A DNA stretch of 64,000 nt from Trichuris trichiura (lineage: Eukaryota > Nematoda > Enoplea > Trichinellida > Trichuridae): assembly GCA_037903355.1 (NCBI GenBank), contig JBAJFE010000015.1:124001-188000 (forward strand), given 5' to 3'. A program made the translations under genes and the position numbers. Shown here piece by piece: positions 37,292-49,570 of the stretch (position 1 is the stretch's first letter; each line of letters opens with the position of its first letter). Below the pieces are notes generated by a model. That model was given only the letters and a program-made list of their open reading frames with translations. It had not been told where the DNA came from and ran no database searches.

Positions 37292-39400
37292 CATTTTCAA
37301 AGCGACGCAACACACGTCACGCAAAGCCGTTCCATCCGCAGCTTTCCGAGTCATACCAACTCTTTGTGTAATCTTCTAAACGGCTAATCTTGACCATACC
37401 GCAAATTTCGTCCCTTCCATAGTTTTACTGCGCTTTCGCCCTTCTTCCCACCCATATTTCAATCGCCTTCAATGGCTTGCACGCAACCGCATTCAGCTGT
37501 CGGTATATTTCCTTCCTGTTTTTGCGGGAAAAGCCACTTCTTTATTTAAATTCGTTTCATCCATTGAGTGCGATTAAACTATCTTTCAGTTGCTCTGTGG
37601 CGCCGCCTTTTTGACGGCACTTAATCACTCGAGTAAAGAAAGAAACGTGTCAGTTTAATTGGCTTAGCTTTGCTCCGTTCGCCGAGCAGCGGCAACAGCG
37701 CGTAAAGGATTTGCATAAGAAGCGCAATGCCTCCCCAAAAAGGCACTCGGAAAAGTACGTATTAATATATCAGTCGGCATACGGTATATACCGTCCCGAC
37801 GCAGGTAAGGAGCAATGATGTGCAGGTAAGCTGCCAATGTAGAACTAATAATACAACAATTTTTTTCCGGATAACAATGTTTATTTCGTTTCCTTAACCG
37901 GGCATTTCCTGAAACAACCTACATCACTTGAACAGATTTTTCGGACGAAATTCTGCAATTGTAAACATGTCAAACCCATATTTAGCAACCGGATGACTAA
38001 ATGGGGATAAAAATACTGACTACTCTGCCAAGCATGCCTTTCCGGACGACTTTTACAATTTATCTAGTAGACAACGAAAGCATTGGCTTCGCATTAGCTT
38101 AGTGGCAATGACGTGCGAAAATAATACATCGCTGACGCACAGCGATTCTCGTTTGTCACGTGAGACACACCGACTAAAAGTCTTACGAAAAAAGCAATGC
38201 TTAACAACAACAGAGCAAGCGATATATTGAGACTAAGCAAAACAGATTGACGGATGGAACTTGTGAATGCAAAAGAAGTAAAGGCAAGAACGCTAACTAC
38301 TAATAAACGATACGAAAATGAGCTACTTTGCAGGTGAGCCTCTTTAAGGATTTATCCCATAATTGCAAGGCTATCGAAAACGAGAAAAAACAACATTGCG
38401 GAAAACAAAGAAGATTAATATGCAATAGGTGAACTTCTGCAAGTGTCAATTTATCCAAAATAAACTTGCGAGTACAGATAAATGGAAATTTCATGAACAA
38501 CCGACCTCATGAATGGAAAATACTTTTACGACGGAACCATACAGACTACTGCTATTTCTATTTGAAAAAATTCCCACTGGGAAATTGTTGCCCATATTCC
38601 CAATCTGTTCCGTCAAAATTCAAATAAAAACCTTAAGCTTAGTGCGTGTCTCTTCCACGTAATGCGAGGAATCGAACTGTCACTTCGGCATGTATAAAAT
38701 CGCGTTTAGCTATTAGCAATCTACGCGAATATCTATTTTGCATAATTATGTTTTGGCAAATAGCCAAATTGCAACTTCTTAAAGTCGACTTTACCTTTGT
38801 AACACTGAGATGTGCAGAACTGGCACTCGGAAAGCTCAAATGGGAGCAAGTGATATGAAGCTTCAGCGGCAATCTTCAAGTCATTTCTACACCTAAGTAA
38901 AGAGCTTCTTCAGTGGGGTAAACAACTTTTCAAATTTAAAATTACCGTAATCCCACTTAATGTGAAAAGTAAGTAACCAAGTGCTTTCTCGGTTGTACCA
39001 ATACTACGAATGCAGAAGTTTTACACTTAAACATGTCCCTTACATACAAGAGCTATTTGTTCTCAAAATTTTATCTTTCAGTTTAAAAACTTAAAATTTG
39101 CCGCTCAGCATCATGCCGGCTACGCTGCAACAGCAATAGTTGCGCTTACTTTCTGAACGATGCAAACAGCGGTGGTAAAAAAAAGCTATTTAATTTCTTC
39201 TAGTTTGGAGGCTCTTCCGCCATGCCGATCTAGGAAAGGCATTCGATTGATATGCAGACAATGTTTGCGTAAAATTTAAATTCAAAATTCAAATTGTTGT
39301 ACCTTGCCAAGCCAAAACCAGAAAGGACGCCGAGAAAAGGCGACGAGTAGCATTTCACCAACGCTTTTAAGCGAAAAAATAACTTCGGCCATCAGCGCCA
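37292..39400. other. Intergenic / RAB7 3' region, nothing recognised
   Basis: Two kilobases between the convergent ends of RAB7 and TPRA1. A small palindrome ACGGTATATACCGT lies near 37780. Open frames such as 38646-38858 have no family motif. Confidence 0.45.
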
Positions 39401-39401
39401 A

Positions 39402-40928
39402 TCAGGACACGTTTGCACTCGTCGATTCATCCGGGTTAAGAAAGAGCGTTGGAAACTGAGATTCCATATGGGCAATGCGACTTGGCGATTGTACTACCGC
39501 CTCATGATCATTGACGTCGCCGAAGAAGTCCTTCTGGTGACTGTAAGAAAAAAGCAGCTCCGAACCCTCCGTCCTATAATGTAGTTCATACGCGCATTCG
39601 TTTAAAAAGCAGCTGGGCAAACTTACGTCACAAAACCGCGTAGGAAGGTAAGATAGACACCTGGTACAAAGCAAGTATAATACATGTACAAAGGAATGGC
39701 CAGAATGCTGGAAAAACATATGCAAAGTGAACAACTGAAATGCAATGCATTTATGAACAGCTAACCAAAGCCCAGATGGGTTCGCGAGCAGTAGCAGAGT
39801 AGAAGCGATCACTTGCAAACCATATAAAGCGAACAGAAATGCGCAGTATAGGTAGAAACCTTTTTTTCCTAAAAACAAAAGCTAAATGCATTCTACAAGC
39901 GCCTTAAATGTTCTTACTTGGCATAAGAAGTATTCTTTGAAAAGAAATTAGCGGGAGAATCGATACGCACATGTAGGCCTGAAAAACAAAACTCGAAGGT
40001 GGATACGGCACAATTTGTCTCGAACAACATACCAAAGCGAGCAGGGCAGATGAAACCAGCAGAAATAAGGAGCCGCCATGGGAATAAATTACGATTCGCT
40101 GGCTTTCGGTTCGAAAATAGACATCGTCCGTGCCAAATTCCAAACATGCCTGCGCCAAGACAAGTCATAAAACAAAAGAACAAATTGCTCAAAATAGGCT
40201 GACCTGCGAAATGGAATATACACCGGAAATAATAGCGGCTACGACCAATGCCCGTTTTATACTTGTCTTGCTGTCCAAACGACCTGCAAAACAACTTACC
40301 AATCGGAACAAAAGGCAAAGCAAAAACACTTACCTAAGAAAAGGCCGAAAACAAGGACAATTATTTCCAGCGAGAAAAGGAAGAACTGCAAAGCAAGCCA
40401 GAGACTCTGATCAATACAGGAAATATTAAAGCAAAGCTCGATCGAACTATCGCTGGCCAACCTTTTCAATTATTCTTCCATTTAAGTTAGCGCCGCTAAC
40501 GATCATTGCGACCGCGGAACGGAGCACATTCACCGAAGCCGAAATGTAGACGAGAATATAAAATGTCAAATATACCGGGCTTCGTGTGCCCTCCAGTTTT
40601 GCGCGAATGCGAGACAACTTGGAGATAAGAAAAACTAAGAAGACAACGTTTGGCAGAAAGATGATTGCGTCCCATATTCGAACGCTACAACGAAAAAGCG
40701 CATCACCACAAATCAATAGGAATATTGCGACATGAGCGTTAAGCAAAATGCCAAACGCAACGCAATACGGTGAAGTTGGAATGCCGCAAACTTGGCCGGT
40801 AAAGCGTACCTGTTGGAGCTGAACTCGCTCGTAAAGACCAATTTACAAAGGCTGACCGAAGTTTCGTTCCCATTTAAAATTCCGCCATTAGCGAAACGTA
40901 TTGACGACAATGACGACCAGCCTTCCAT
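39402..40928 (-). CDS. TPRA1: TPRA1 seven-pass membrane protein (adipocyte-associated)
   Basis: Homologue of transmembrane protein adipocyte-associated 1 (TPRA40), a conserved GPCR-like seven-pass protein of poorly known function. Exons on the - strand: 40928-40810, 40684-40462, 40406-40334, 40283-40204, 40149-39918, 39868-39766, 39707-39627, 39573-39402; total 1083 nt, 360 residues (human 373). Family segments: VRIWDAIIFLPNVVFLVFL, SPVYLTFYILVYI, SLWLALQFFLFSLEIIVLVF, LDSKTSIKRAL, YSHGGSLFLLVSSALL, YLTFLRGF and SELLFSYSHQKDFF. The N-terminal region has an NET glycosylation site. The start at 40928 is chosen for an extracellular N-terminus; an in-frame ATG at 41000 would add 24 residues. About 20 residues before MPRKKGFYLY have no counterpart in the human protein. 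Confidence 0.93.
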
Positions 40929-41000
40929 CCCACCGTCAATCTTAAACGAACAGCTACCGGTGATTAAACGCTGTTTTAAAAAATAACGCAAAATGTTCAT

Positions 41001-41933
41001 GCAAACTTAACTACGAATGGCAGTCAAAAACATTTAAATTGAAAAACAATTTGCAGGTACGCTGTGGTATTGAACATGACGCAATTTTAAGCAAGAAAAG
41101 TAGACTCTCCAGTGGTTATTTTGTAACTTGAAAATCACTTCATTTCTCGAATACCATAAGCCACTTTATTCAAAAAAACGATACCAGCGGAGCGGCTTAC
41201 GGTATTGGTCGCAGGTTACGGTATATCTCAAAAACTAAGTTAACAAATACTGAAAGTTCGAAAAAAAATAAGCTGTCGCGTAATTCCATTGAGCGCTACG
41301 TCATTAGACCAAACAAACGCCCAGAATAACCGAAAACTGTCATGTCGGTTACGCGTCCCATCGTCATACTGTAACTGTGCCAGGTATCGCGCTCTGCTTT
41401 TCCTTAGGCCAAAGGCTTATATTTTGGCTTAGGCTTAGGTAAGGGCGGAAGAAGATAGCCTGCATTTCTCCAGACGGTGCGGGGCATAATCGGCAAGAAC
41501 CTAAAACTAGTCCGCGCCTTCGTCATATATAGAAACTGCTAACAACTTACGAATGACCGGACGAAAGAAAAGTTTCGAAACCTATGGATATGAGCAGGTA
41601 GATGAATGTGATATTCCTACTGCCAACAGAAGTACAAGACTCGCTATCTTTACAATTTCTATGGCTCTTTTAACAAGCAATTTCAAGCCAATTAGCGCCA
41701 GTTCAAAAATACCATCTGCTAATCTATAGAAGACGTTTTAAAGTTCACGAGTTATATTAATGATAAGCAGGTGCGTGTACTATAAGTTTAAAAGTTCATA
41801 CTGTTGAGCTGCTTTAAAACTAGTCCACTTGAGGAAACAGCCAAAAGTGAGACTGTGCGTTTGCAAAGCTCAACGCAATCGTCAAAACTGCTTTACGCAT
41901 TTGAAAGTGGATGATCGAAGAAAAGAAGGGCGA
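41001..41933. other. Intergenic; hairpin and possible transposon remnant
   Basis: AATACCATAAGCC (about 41149) and GGCTTACGGTATT (about 41193) form a near-perfect hairpin. GGCTTAGGCTTAGGTAAGGG near 41430 resembles the inner part of the inverted-repeat transposon at 49.2 kb, so a degraded copy may lie here. An in-frame ATG at 41829 could extend the phosphatase by 35 residues. Confidence 0.4.
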
Positions 41934-43424
41934 ATGACTACAACGCCGGTAACAACGCAAAAACAAACTGCACGTACGGAGCGTTTGACTCCCGCTTTGT
42001 GGCTCAACGATTTATGCAACGTCAAGTATGAACAGTTGGTTCTACGTCTGCGCGAAGAATATTCGACTCTTCCCGGTCGCCCTGACGTTACTGAAGCGAA
42101 GGCTTTCTTGTCACAACTGAATATGGACAAAAACAGGTACATTGACATCCCGTGCTTGGACAAAACGCGGGTAAAATTGCAGCAGCAAAAAGTGGACTAT
42201 ATACATGCCAACTGGGTGGAATGCCCTGAACTTAACGCAAAAGTTATCATGTGCCAAGCACCGTTGGACATCACAACTGAGGACTTCTACCATATGCTTT
42301 ACCAAGTTCGCTTCGCTTATATCCCATTTCTTCTACAGCTATTAGAAATAACTGTTTTCTCTTAGGAAAAAGTTGCACTGATCGCTTGTCTAACAAAAGT
42401 GACGGAAGGTGGAGTTGAAAAATCGTATCCGTATTGGCCGGTAGTCGAAGGAAAACAAATCACTTTCGGTAAATACTCTTTGAAGGCGCTCTCTTCCTCG
42501 CAAGAAGAAAGCTGCTGCAATGTCACTGCGTTGGAATTGACCAAACAAGACAACAAACAAAGTCAAAAGATTACTCATATTCTATATACGGACTGGACGG
42601 ATCACAAGGCTCCCAACTGTACGCACAGATTTTTAGAAATGGTCAATCTGTGCACAAGAAAATTTAATGGGCTAAAAATTAATAATACGCTTCCTACCGC
42701 TGTAATTCATTGTTCTGCTGGCATAGGCAGGTCTGGCACGCTGGCTGCACTTCTACGCCTACAGAAAACAATAGAAAATGGCCAAGCGCCTAACATACGA
42801 TCAGTTGTGCAGCAGCTTAGGCAACAAAGGGCCTTGGCTGTACAAGGAATCGAGCAATACATCTTCATTTACCGAACACTTATGGAAATGACATACAAGC
42901 TTGAAAGAAGACCTAAGCAAAGCTTAGGAGAACTTCTCAAGCATATAAATGCACTTAGGTCTATGACAACTCGAAGCACGTGCAATCTGCAAGTTGAAAT
43001 GATGAAACATCCCAAAGGCGGTTATACATTCTTTCCGGTTGGACTAGCGGATGCCAAACGACTTTCCAACTTAGCCCATCAACAGTTCGGAATAATTAAA
43101 CAACAAACAGTGGCCAAAGCGGCTAAACTAAAAAGTGGCATTATCGACTTGAAGAAACGACTCAGCGCGCGACTGTCACCCAAGACAAGTCGTACTCCGA
43201 CAATTGCTATGAAAGGAGTACGTGAAGTACCGCTGGTACGCCAAAGCATGACCGTTGAGCCAACCGTACCAAAGCTTAGCACACCAACGGATAATTTCGA
43301 ACAAAAGATCATTGTTCCAATGGAACAAAAGAAGCTAACAGCTTCTCCTACTCCCGGCAAAAGAAACGACAAGCAACAACAGACTAAACTAACTACACCA
43401 GTACACAAGATAACAAAGGCATAA
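41934..43424 (+). CDS. Nematode-type single-domain protein tyrosine phosphatase
   Basis: Classical tyrosine-specific phosphatase. Exons 41934-42305 and 42366-43424, 476 residues. The domain spans residues about 30-325: KNRYIDIPC (phosphotyrosine loop), DYIHANWVECPE, EDFYHMLYQ, then the signature HCSAGIGRSGT carrying the catalytic Cys and Arg, and the Q-loop region VQGIEQYIFIYRTL. The WPD loop reads WTDHKAP: the general-acid Asp is kept but Pro is Thr. The tail of about 150 residues is basic, K/T/P-rich and probably disordered (LKKRLSARLSPKTSRTPTI). There is no signal peptide or membrane segment. This matches the compact phosphatases expanded in nematodes, many of them germline-expressed, so I infer but cannot show a reproductive role. 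Confidence 0.93.
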
Positions 43425-45174
43425 ACACCAGCGGATTTTCGGTGTGCAAGAACGGCTAGGGAAAAGAGTGATCTCCAGCAAAAGCATTGCCTTACACTCA
43501 GACCACTCTAAGCACGAGTCGATGCATACACGTCCGTAAGGTTCATTTTTTAACGTACTCGAAAGTTCGTGCAATCTTGTATGAAATGAAATAACTCGAC
43601 TAAATTTGCATAACCCTGCATTCGAGCTACGCTTAAACGAAAGCCTTGATAAACAACTGCGCGCACATTTGAATTTGAATACAGTATACTGCCTGATTCG
43701 CAAGTTCAATCTATTGTTTTCTAAAAAATACAAGCGAAGCTACTTGGAAACACATGTTACGGACAAAACAATAAACCGTTTTTTGACCCAACGGCAATAA
43801 GACTAGGAGAAGGTTTATTTGCGGAAATAGCTAGGCCGTTTTTGCTAGCCGTCGAAACCAACCTTGATCTGTCGTTTACGAAAAAAGGGCACAAAAATTG
43901 AAGCACTGATTATGGAGTAATCGAATTTCCGAAGAGTTCAGAGGCAACAATCATTTTTGGATACTTTCGCGCCCTTTTAGACGCTTTATAAATTTATTGG
44001 TAAACTAAGAACTCTGACCAAAAAATGTGATGCCGTTCAAGTTCACAAACCTTCAGATGCCAAACCGCCATTATCAATAATTTATACGGTAATTTTGCCT
44101 GCGGACGAAATCGTCAAGACAAGGTATTCTTAAGCGGAAAGATGTTACCAAAGTAAACAACTTAAAAACTAATGTGGCATTGAAAAATATGCAGACAAAA
44201 GGGAGCTGTTTATTACTCCGCTCGTAGCGTTTTATTCTGCTAAAACTGTTGTACTACCAAATTAGGTACTTTGCCTCGCCTTCAGCAAGTTCAGCGAGCT
44301 GTTACCTTTACAAACAAGTGCACGAGTGCGAAAACTACTTACCTAAAAAAATTGATTACCATAAAAAGGCATCACTGGGACGTTGAGGTTCACCAAATGT
44401 TGCCCGCGCTAAACCAAGAACTGCATGGAAACGTAATTCTAAAGCGCAAACATTCTTTACGGAAAAACCATCCGCCATTTGCAAACGTACGGTACGCATT
44501 TCAAAAGAGTTCCGTCGCTGATCATGGCGTTGGCACGCCTTCCAATTACCCAGACTAAATGTAGGATAAAAAGGACGCCAAGCAAAGCTATACAAAAGCA
44601 AAACGCAGCTTTGAAACTGACAAATACCAGTATTGCGCGATTATTAATAACGGATTACGATAGACTGAATTTGATGATCAGGTACGAACTTCGGTTTAAC
44701 AAAACGAAACAAGTCTGGGCCCATTTTGACGGCAGTTGATTTACCTAAACGCACAAACGACTAAATCGTTTTTGAAAGTTGGGGGTTAATTACGGCTAAG
44801 AATTTGGTTTGAAGAAAAACATTTAAACCCCGTAAGCGCCAGCCGTCAGCTTTGTAATTCCTTAAGTCCTGCCAGCCTACCGATGTTGTTGCATCTAGCT
44901 ACTTAAAAATCAATAAACGTTTTTACCAGTGCATGTAGATTACGTATGAAGGGCGATGCGCCTGCGCTAAGGGTAAAGCAGTCAATGCTCACAAACAAGA
45001 CGATATGCTTTCCTAAATAATTTCGCGTGTCTATATACTTCGGCCGATGACTCAGTGGAGAAAAAGCGTCAGGACAAGTTTAGCTGACCAAACACATACT
45101 AAAAATAGTACTTGAACACGCTTATTGTGAGTAATAGTACGATCGCACTGTTATCAAAACTTGTTAAGTTGTTG
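43425..45174. other. Intergenic, nothing recognised
   Basis: AT-rich spacer between the phosphatase and GET4. Several short open frames (for example 43606-43800 and 44271-44558) lack family motifs and have no plausible splicing partner. Confidence 0.45.
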
Positions 45175-46791
45175 ATGAGTACGGACCAGCTTAAAGGGAA
45201 AAGTTTGGTTCGCGGTAGCGAAGCCATCCAGAAGCATTTGCAGGCGTCAAATTACTATGAAGCTTTGCAGCTTTGTAGAGCAATAGGTAGTCGATTGACG
45301 GCGCAGAAAAAAATTGTAGAACTGTTGGATTTCTTGGAAGGCGTGATCTTGACGTTCGCCGAGGCTGGCAAGGCATCCAGCGTGGATGACTTGGCAAAAA
45401 TGTTCACAAATGCTCTTCTGGTCGGTCCGTCACCGTTGGACTCGTCATCTTTGGAGAAGATTAAAACGGTATTCAGTGCCCTTAAACCCCGCAGGAATTA
45501 CACACCCGATCGAGAACAATTTTTGAATCATCTCATCGCATGGTCAAAGCAAGTCCTTCCAAAATATACAAGAGGATCTCCCGCTCTACATCTTTGCATT
45601 GCTGAAGTATACGCTCTTGAAGATAATGGCACCGCAGCTCTTCGCCACTTTCAACTGAGTCAAAACGGGCCCGTAAGTTCCACTTTATTCCTTTCAGTAT
45701 GCTTGCAGGTTTTTCTTTTCTTTGGACCAATAGTAGCCATCAGAAATTGTCGCCCAACTTTCAGATTTTCTAACGAGGTTGACGAGCGCACTGACTGAGA
45801 TTTACTCTTCTTTAATATTCTATCCTTCTTGCCTACGCTTTTTAAATTTAACTTTGATGAGAAAGCAAGTACAGTATCTTCGACAGTCAGGTACAATTGG
45901 TGTAGAGAATTTTAAAAAATAACCCCACACAGTTGTCCGCGTTCTTTTAGGCACTTTGTCTAGGCTTGACATAGGCTCATTCTTTTAAGTCTTAACTATT
46001 AAGATTTCGGCGGAAAGATGCACGAATTTTTCACATTTTGGTAAGCCTAAGCGCAACGGTAATTATTGCTATCAATTTATCCCTTTAATTCTGCCAAAGT
46101 ACATCGTTGGATCGGGGATGATGCTTAAGTTGACCAATGAAATTTCTCAGATATCTGTTTATGGATACTAACTGAATCATTGAAACAAGGAGGATATTCT
46201 TTAACAATGCGTAGCGAGATGTTTTACGCGCTGCTATTTTAGCGTTACGGTGAGTACCTCGCACTGCATCAGGATAGATACGGCATCCAAAGTGAGGCTG
46301 ACTTAACAATTGCCCAGGCAGTTCTACAACGCTTATGCATGGATGAGAAAGACGTGGCGATAGAATTATTCGACTCTTACATGTTGCACCATCCAAAACT
46401 GGCTTCGGTTGAAAATGAGCCACCTTTAAGTACTCCATTATTGAACTTCATCCACCTACTGCTGAGGGCCATTGTACACAATCGGCTGAATCTCTTTACG
46501 GCACTGGTGGAAGCTTACAAGCCATCCATCGACAGAGACCCAATATTCAATGAGTACTTGGAGAAAATTGCCCAAATCAATTTTGCTTCGTGCCCTCTAT
46601 CGTCAAGGCTGCCTCGCTTTCTTGACAACGTTTTGAACAGTATTTTGACCGACGGTGAACTGGAAAATGACTTCCCGCCAAAGCCCAGTAATTCAAGACA
46701 AAATGATCAAGCCACCGGATCGGCAAGCGCAAGTCAAAATGGTGCAACTTCAACTTCCGCAACTGTTATGACCGACGAAGACCTCGACTGA
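45175..46791 (+). CDS. GET4: GET4 (TRC35), guided entry of tail-anchored proteins factor
   Basis: Alpha-solenoid adaptor that links GET5/UBL4A and BAG6 to the targeting ATPase in the cytosolic pathway for tail-anchored proteins. Exons 45175-45672 and 46243-46791; 348 residues (human 327). Matches include NYYEALQLCRAIGSRL, SSVDDLAKMF, HLIAWSKQV, LHLCIAEVYA, IAQAVLQRLC, LLNFIHLLLRAI and PSIDRDPIFNEYLEKI. Splicing is phase 0 across a 570-nt intron and restores the conserved step from the first to the second half. The C-terminal 60 residues are polar and end in TDEDLD. The start at 45175 is the methionine nearest the conserved region; a frame-compatible ATG at 45112 adds a hydrophobic stretch unlike the family. 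Confidence 0.93.
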
Positions 46792-47438
46792 CCAACCGAA
46801 CAGATTTTTTAAAATATGCTTAGTAGATGTCGCTTGTGTAGCCATTCTCTTTCTCTTTTTTAAATATAAAACTGTCGCTACACATTCGTTCGATGCTACG
46901 ACTATCTTATCTAATTCGGCAAAGCGCCGCGTGCTCATCCTGCTCTTATCTGCGTTTTCAAACTTCCATAAGGCCAACGGCAATTGCGGCTTCGTCGTTA
47001 TTTAAATTTTTAAACTTTTGGAAATTTGCCAAGCTCTGGCATTTTGCAGATGAAACTACACAATGTAGAAGTTACTTATGCAAACTTTTCCTCTTAGAGG
47101 GTCGCTTGGCGCGCTAAATGATGTGCATTTTAACGAAACAAAACAACGTCTCAAGCTTAAGCCGCGCGCCTACGAATATGGAATATGTACTCACGAAATT
47201 ATATACGTTTTACGAGATTGCTTACGGCAGAATTTCAAATGGAAAAGTCAATGTTGGCACACAGACATGCACGTTAAAATTTGTCAGATTCATTCGCTTT
47301 AAAGTTTCATAAGGAAAATAAGAGTCCCTTTCGCGGTCGCCACTTTACAAAAGCTTTGCTTAGCTGGTGTTGCTCTATGTACTTTGTAACATCATATACC
47401 AACAATAGGAAGGTTTATATTGGAGAAGTTTTGCCGCT
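46792..47438. other. Intergenic, nothing recognised
   Basis: Short open frames without motifs. Holds the GET4 3' end and the presumed promoter of the EGF protein gene. Confidence 0.45.
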
Positions 47439-48770
47439 ATGCCTTACCGAACAGGGAGCATTCTTGTCTTGTCCGTCATTTTTTTGCTGTCTTACAATGT
47501 CTGTCATTCGTGCGATACATCCAGCTGGACTAAGTGGATACATTTTTCTGATCAACTGGGCCATAATCTATCCACAAGATATCGCTCACCAAACGATTCA
47601 ACAATAAATTGTAGCTATAAAACAAGCATCTGTTGTTACGAGTTGAACATGACGGATAGCAATGTTGTCCATACCGGCCGAACCGACAATGCAACCCTAT
47701 TGGACGAATTGTCCTGCTCGTCGAATGGACAAGTTGACCGGAACGAAAAAGGAGAAAGGATATGCAAATGCCCACGTCAATACACCGGAATCTTCTGCGA
47801 AATTCGTAGCAAACATTAGGCAATGGCAATTTTCGCCAACGAGCAAATTTCAGGTATCAACAGTTGCCTCTGGGAGCAGTGCCTCAACGATGGAATTTGC
47901 GTCGAGGATGAAAGAGGATACCACTGCATCTGCAAGCCAGGATTCAAAGGAGAATATTGCGAAAAAACAGGCAAGCTGATATGACATTCTCAGCGTTGTA
48001 GAAAAGTATCATACTGAAAAGCAACGTTGCTCTGCAGTTTCGGAGAACAATCCACAACGTCCGGAAGAAAATGGGGACAACAACAAGGAAGAGCAAAGAG
48101 AAAAAGATAACAAACTGCTAACTGTTTATGTTACGCCTGTTTTGATAGTGGGTTTTCTTTTCCTTATACTGCTTGCCGCCGCGTTTGCGAAAAAGGTCAA
48201 CATCTCATGGTTAACCGGAAATCATGCGCGCCAGTTGCTAATTTTAGGCTATAGTCAAGTCCTATGCAAACGTCAACGTTTGGTACCAGTCCCAAAAAAG
48301 AAAAAATAACGTAGGAATTTTCATTTCACCGCGTGTATACTGTTGGTTAGCGCTAATTTTTCAGCAGGAACAATTGAATGTTAAGCCACCGTTGACGCCG
48401 GAGGAAATGCGGAAATTGGAAGAGCTACAATTGCTTAGTAACATGGAGGTTGCCTTAAAGAACATTAACCTGAAGCTATAATTAACCTACACGCTTACGT
48501 ATACTTAGGTGATACGACTAACGTTCCCGTATAACCCGGATAAGCGCTCCGACTCACCCAACGAACCAACAGAAACTATCACGCTAAATGAAACGGTAAA
48601 CGGATATATTCTTGAATCCTTTTTAAGAAAAGGTTCACATAATTATCCTGCAGAGGTCGACTACCATTAGTCCAGAGGACGAGGACGCTGACGACCCTTT
48701 CCAAACGAACAAAGACGAAATAGTATTGCAACCGAATCAGCAAGGAGAAAGTCAAATCGACGACAGCTGA
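47439..48770 (+). CDS. Type I membrane protein with two EGF-like domains, unrecognised family
   Basis: Exon chain: 47439-47805, 47854-47970, 48038-48195, an uncertain exon starting 48248, then 48365-48448, 48509-48595 and 48654-48770. A signal peptide (LVLSVIFLLSYNVCHS) is followed by an Asn-rich region with NST, NMT and NAT glycosylation sites. Two EGF-like units come next: one ending ICKCPRQYTGIFCEI and a full one from CLWEQCLNDGICVEDERG to CICKPGFKGEYCEK. Then come a charged linker, one membrane segment (VLIVGFLFLILLAAAF) and an acidic cytoplasmic tail ending GESQIDDS. Intron 47971-48037 appears to start with GC. The exon at 48248 may be skipped, because 48195 and 48365 are also in phase. 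The role is unknown; adhesion or ligand functions are typical of such proteins. Confidence 0.75.
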
Positions 48771-49201
48771 CGACAAATAAGCTCAAGGAAAGGCAACAGC
48801 ATCGTAACAATAAATGTTTAAAAAATAAAAACGAGATCGCGCATCGTATTAAGATGCGGCACCATTTAAGGCAATCCCAATTTTCCAGGGGATTTTCAAT
48901 GCTTAATAGTGAAAGGACGCTTAGCCCAAGGAATATTATTTACATGTCGAAAACAACCAACGCTGAGCCAACAATTCTGCCGAATCATCTTTTAAAAGAG
49001 AAAAAGCATCGTATACTCAATGTTCAGTTGGTTATTACTAACAGCCTATGCGTATTCGAAAGCGATGGAAACTGGCTTCCGATTTAGAAAACAATCAAAA
49101 ACAAAGCTGCTTTGAACGAAACTTCATCTGCTGCCCAACCGTGAGCGACTATGAATGTGCAGTTTGAATTTTAAAACAGAACACTTTCAAATTTACATAG
49201 A
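48771..49201. other. Intergenic; possible short frame
   Basis: Two AATAAA-like signals near 48810 and 48825 probably end the EGF protein transcript. An open frame at 48854-49087 (77 codons) has no recognisable motif. Confidence 0.4.
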
Positions 49202-49570
49202 GGGTCTCCTTCCCAGCTTGTCCGCAGACAATACAGTAATCTGAGAATAATCAGGTTTGTTGTATTAGTAGCCATAGAGTAAGCTAAACAACACTGATTT
49301 GGCGGTTTCTCGTCTCACCACTGTATTGAAACTTTGCCGTCCAATCTGTTCTGCCATTACCTGAACCTAAGCCTGAATATAAGACATACAGTTTGGCTTA
49401 GACTTGCGTAAGGGCAGAACAGGACGGTCACAGGCTTAACAAAAAGAAAACGCGCATTTCTCGGACATTACGCGAGAAAAAAATGAATAAACGTTGTTGA
49501 TTGTCTTACTGTATGCTTACGAGTAGTACAAGTCTGATTACTATTTGCGGGCAAATAAAGTAAGAGACCC
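49202..49570. mobile_element. Terminal-inverted-repeat element (MITE), copy 1
   Basis: The ends are inverted repeats of about 70 bp: GGGTCTCCTTCCCAGC at the left matches the reverse complement of TTTATTTGCC-type sequence ending in AGAGACCC at the right, followed by the paired AATAATCAGGTTTG and CAAGTCTGATTA blocks. The interior carries GTAAGGGCAGAACAGG and a CTTA-rich segment. No transposase is encoded. It is in the opposite orientation to the copies at 54.0 and 62.7 kb. Confidence 0.82.

Noticed and set aside
47971..48001. A 31-nt intron in the EGF protein gene
   Set aside because: Too short for splicing; the acceptor ending at 48037 also keeps the frame and has a better pyrimidine tract.
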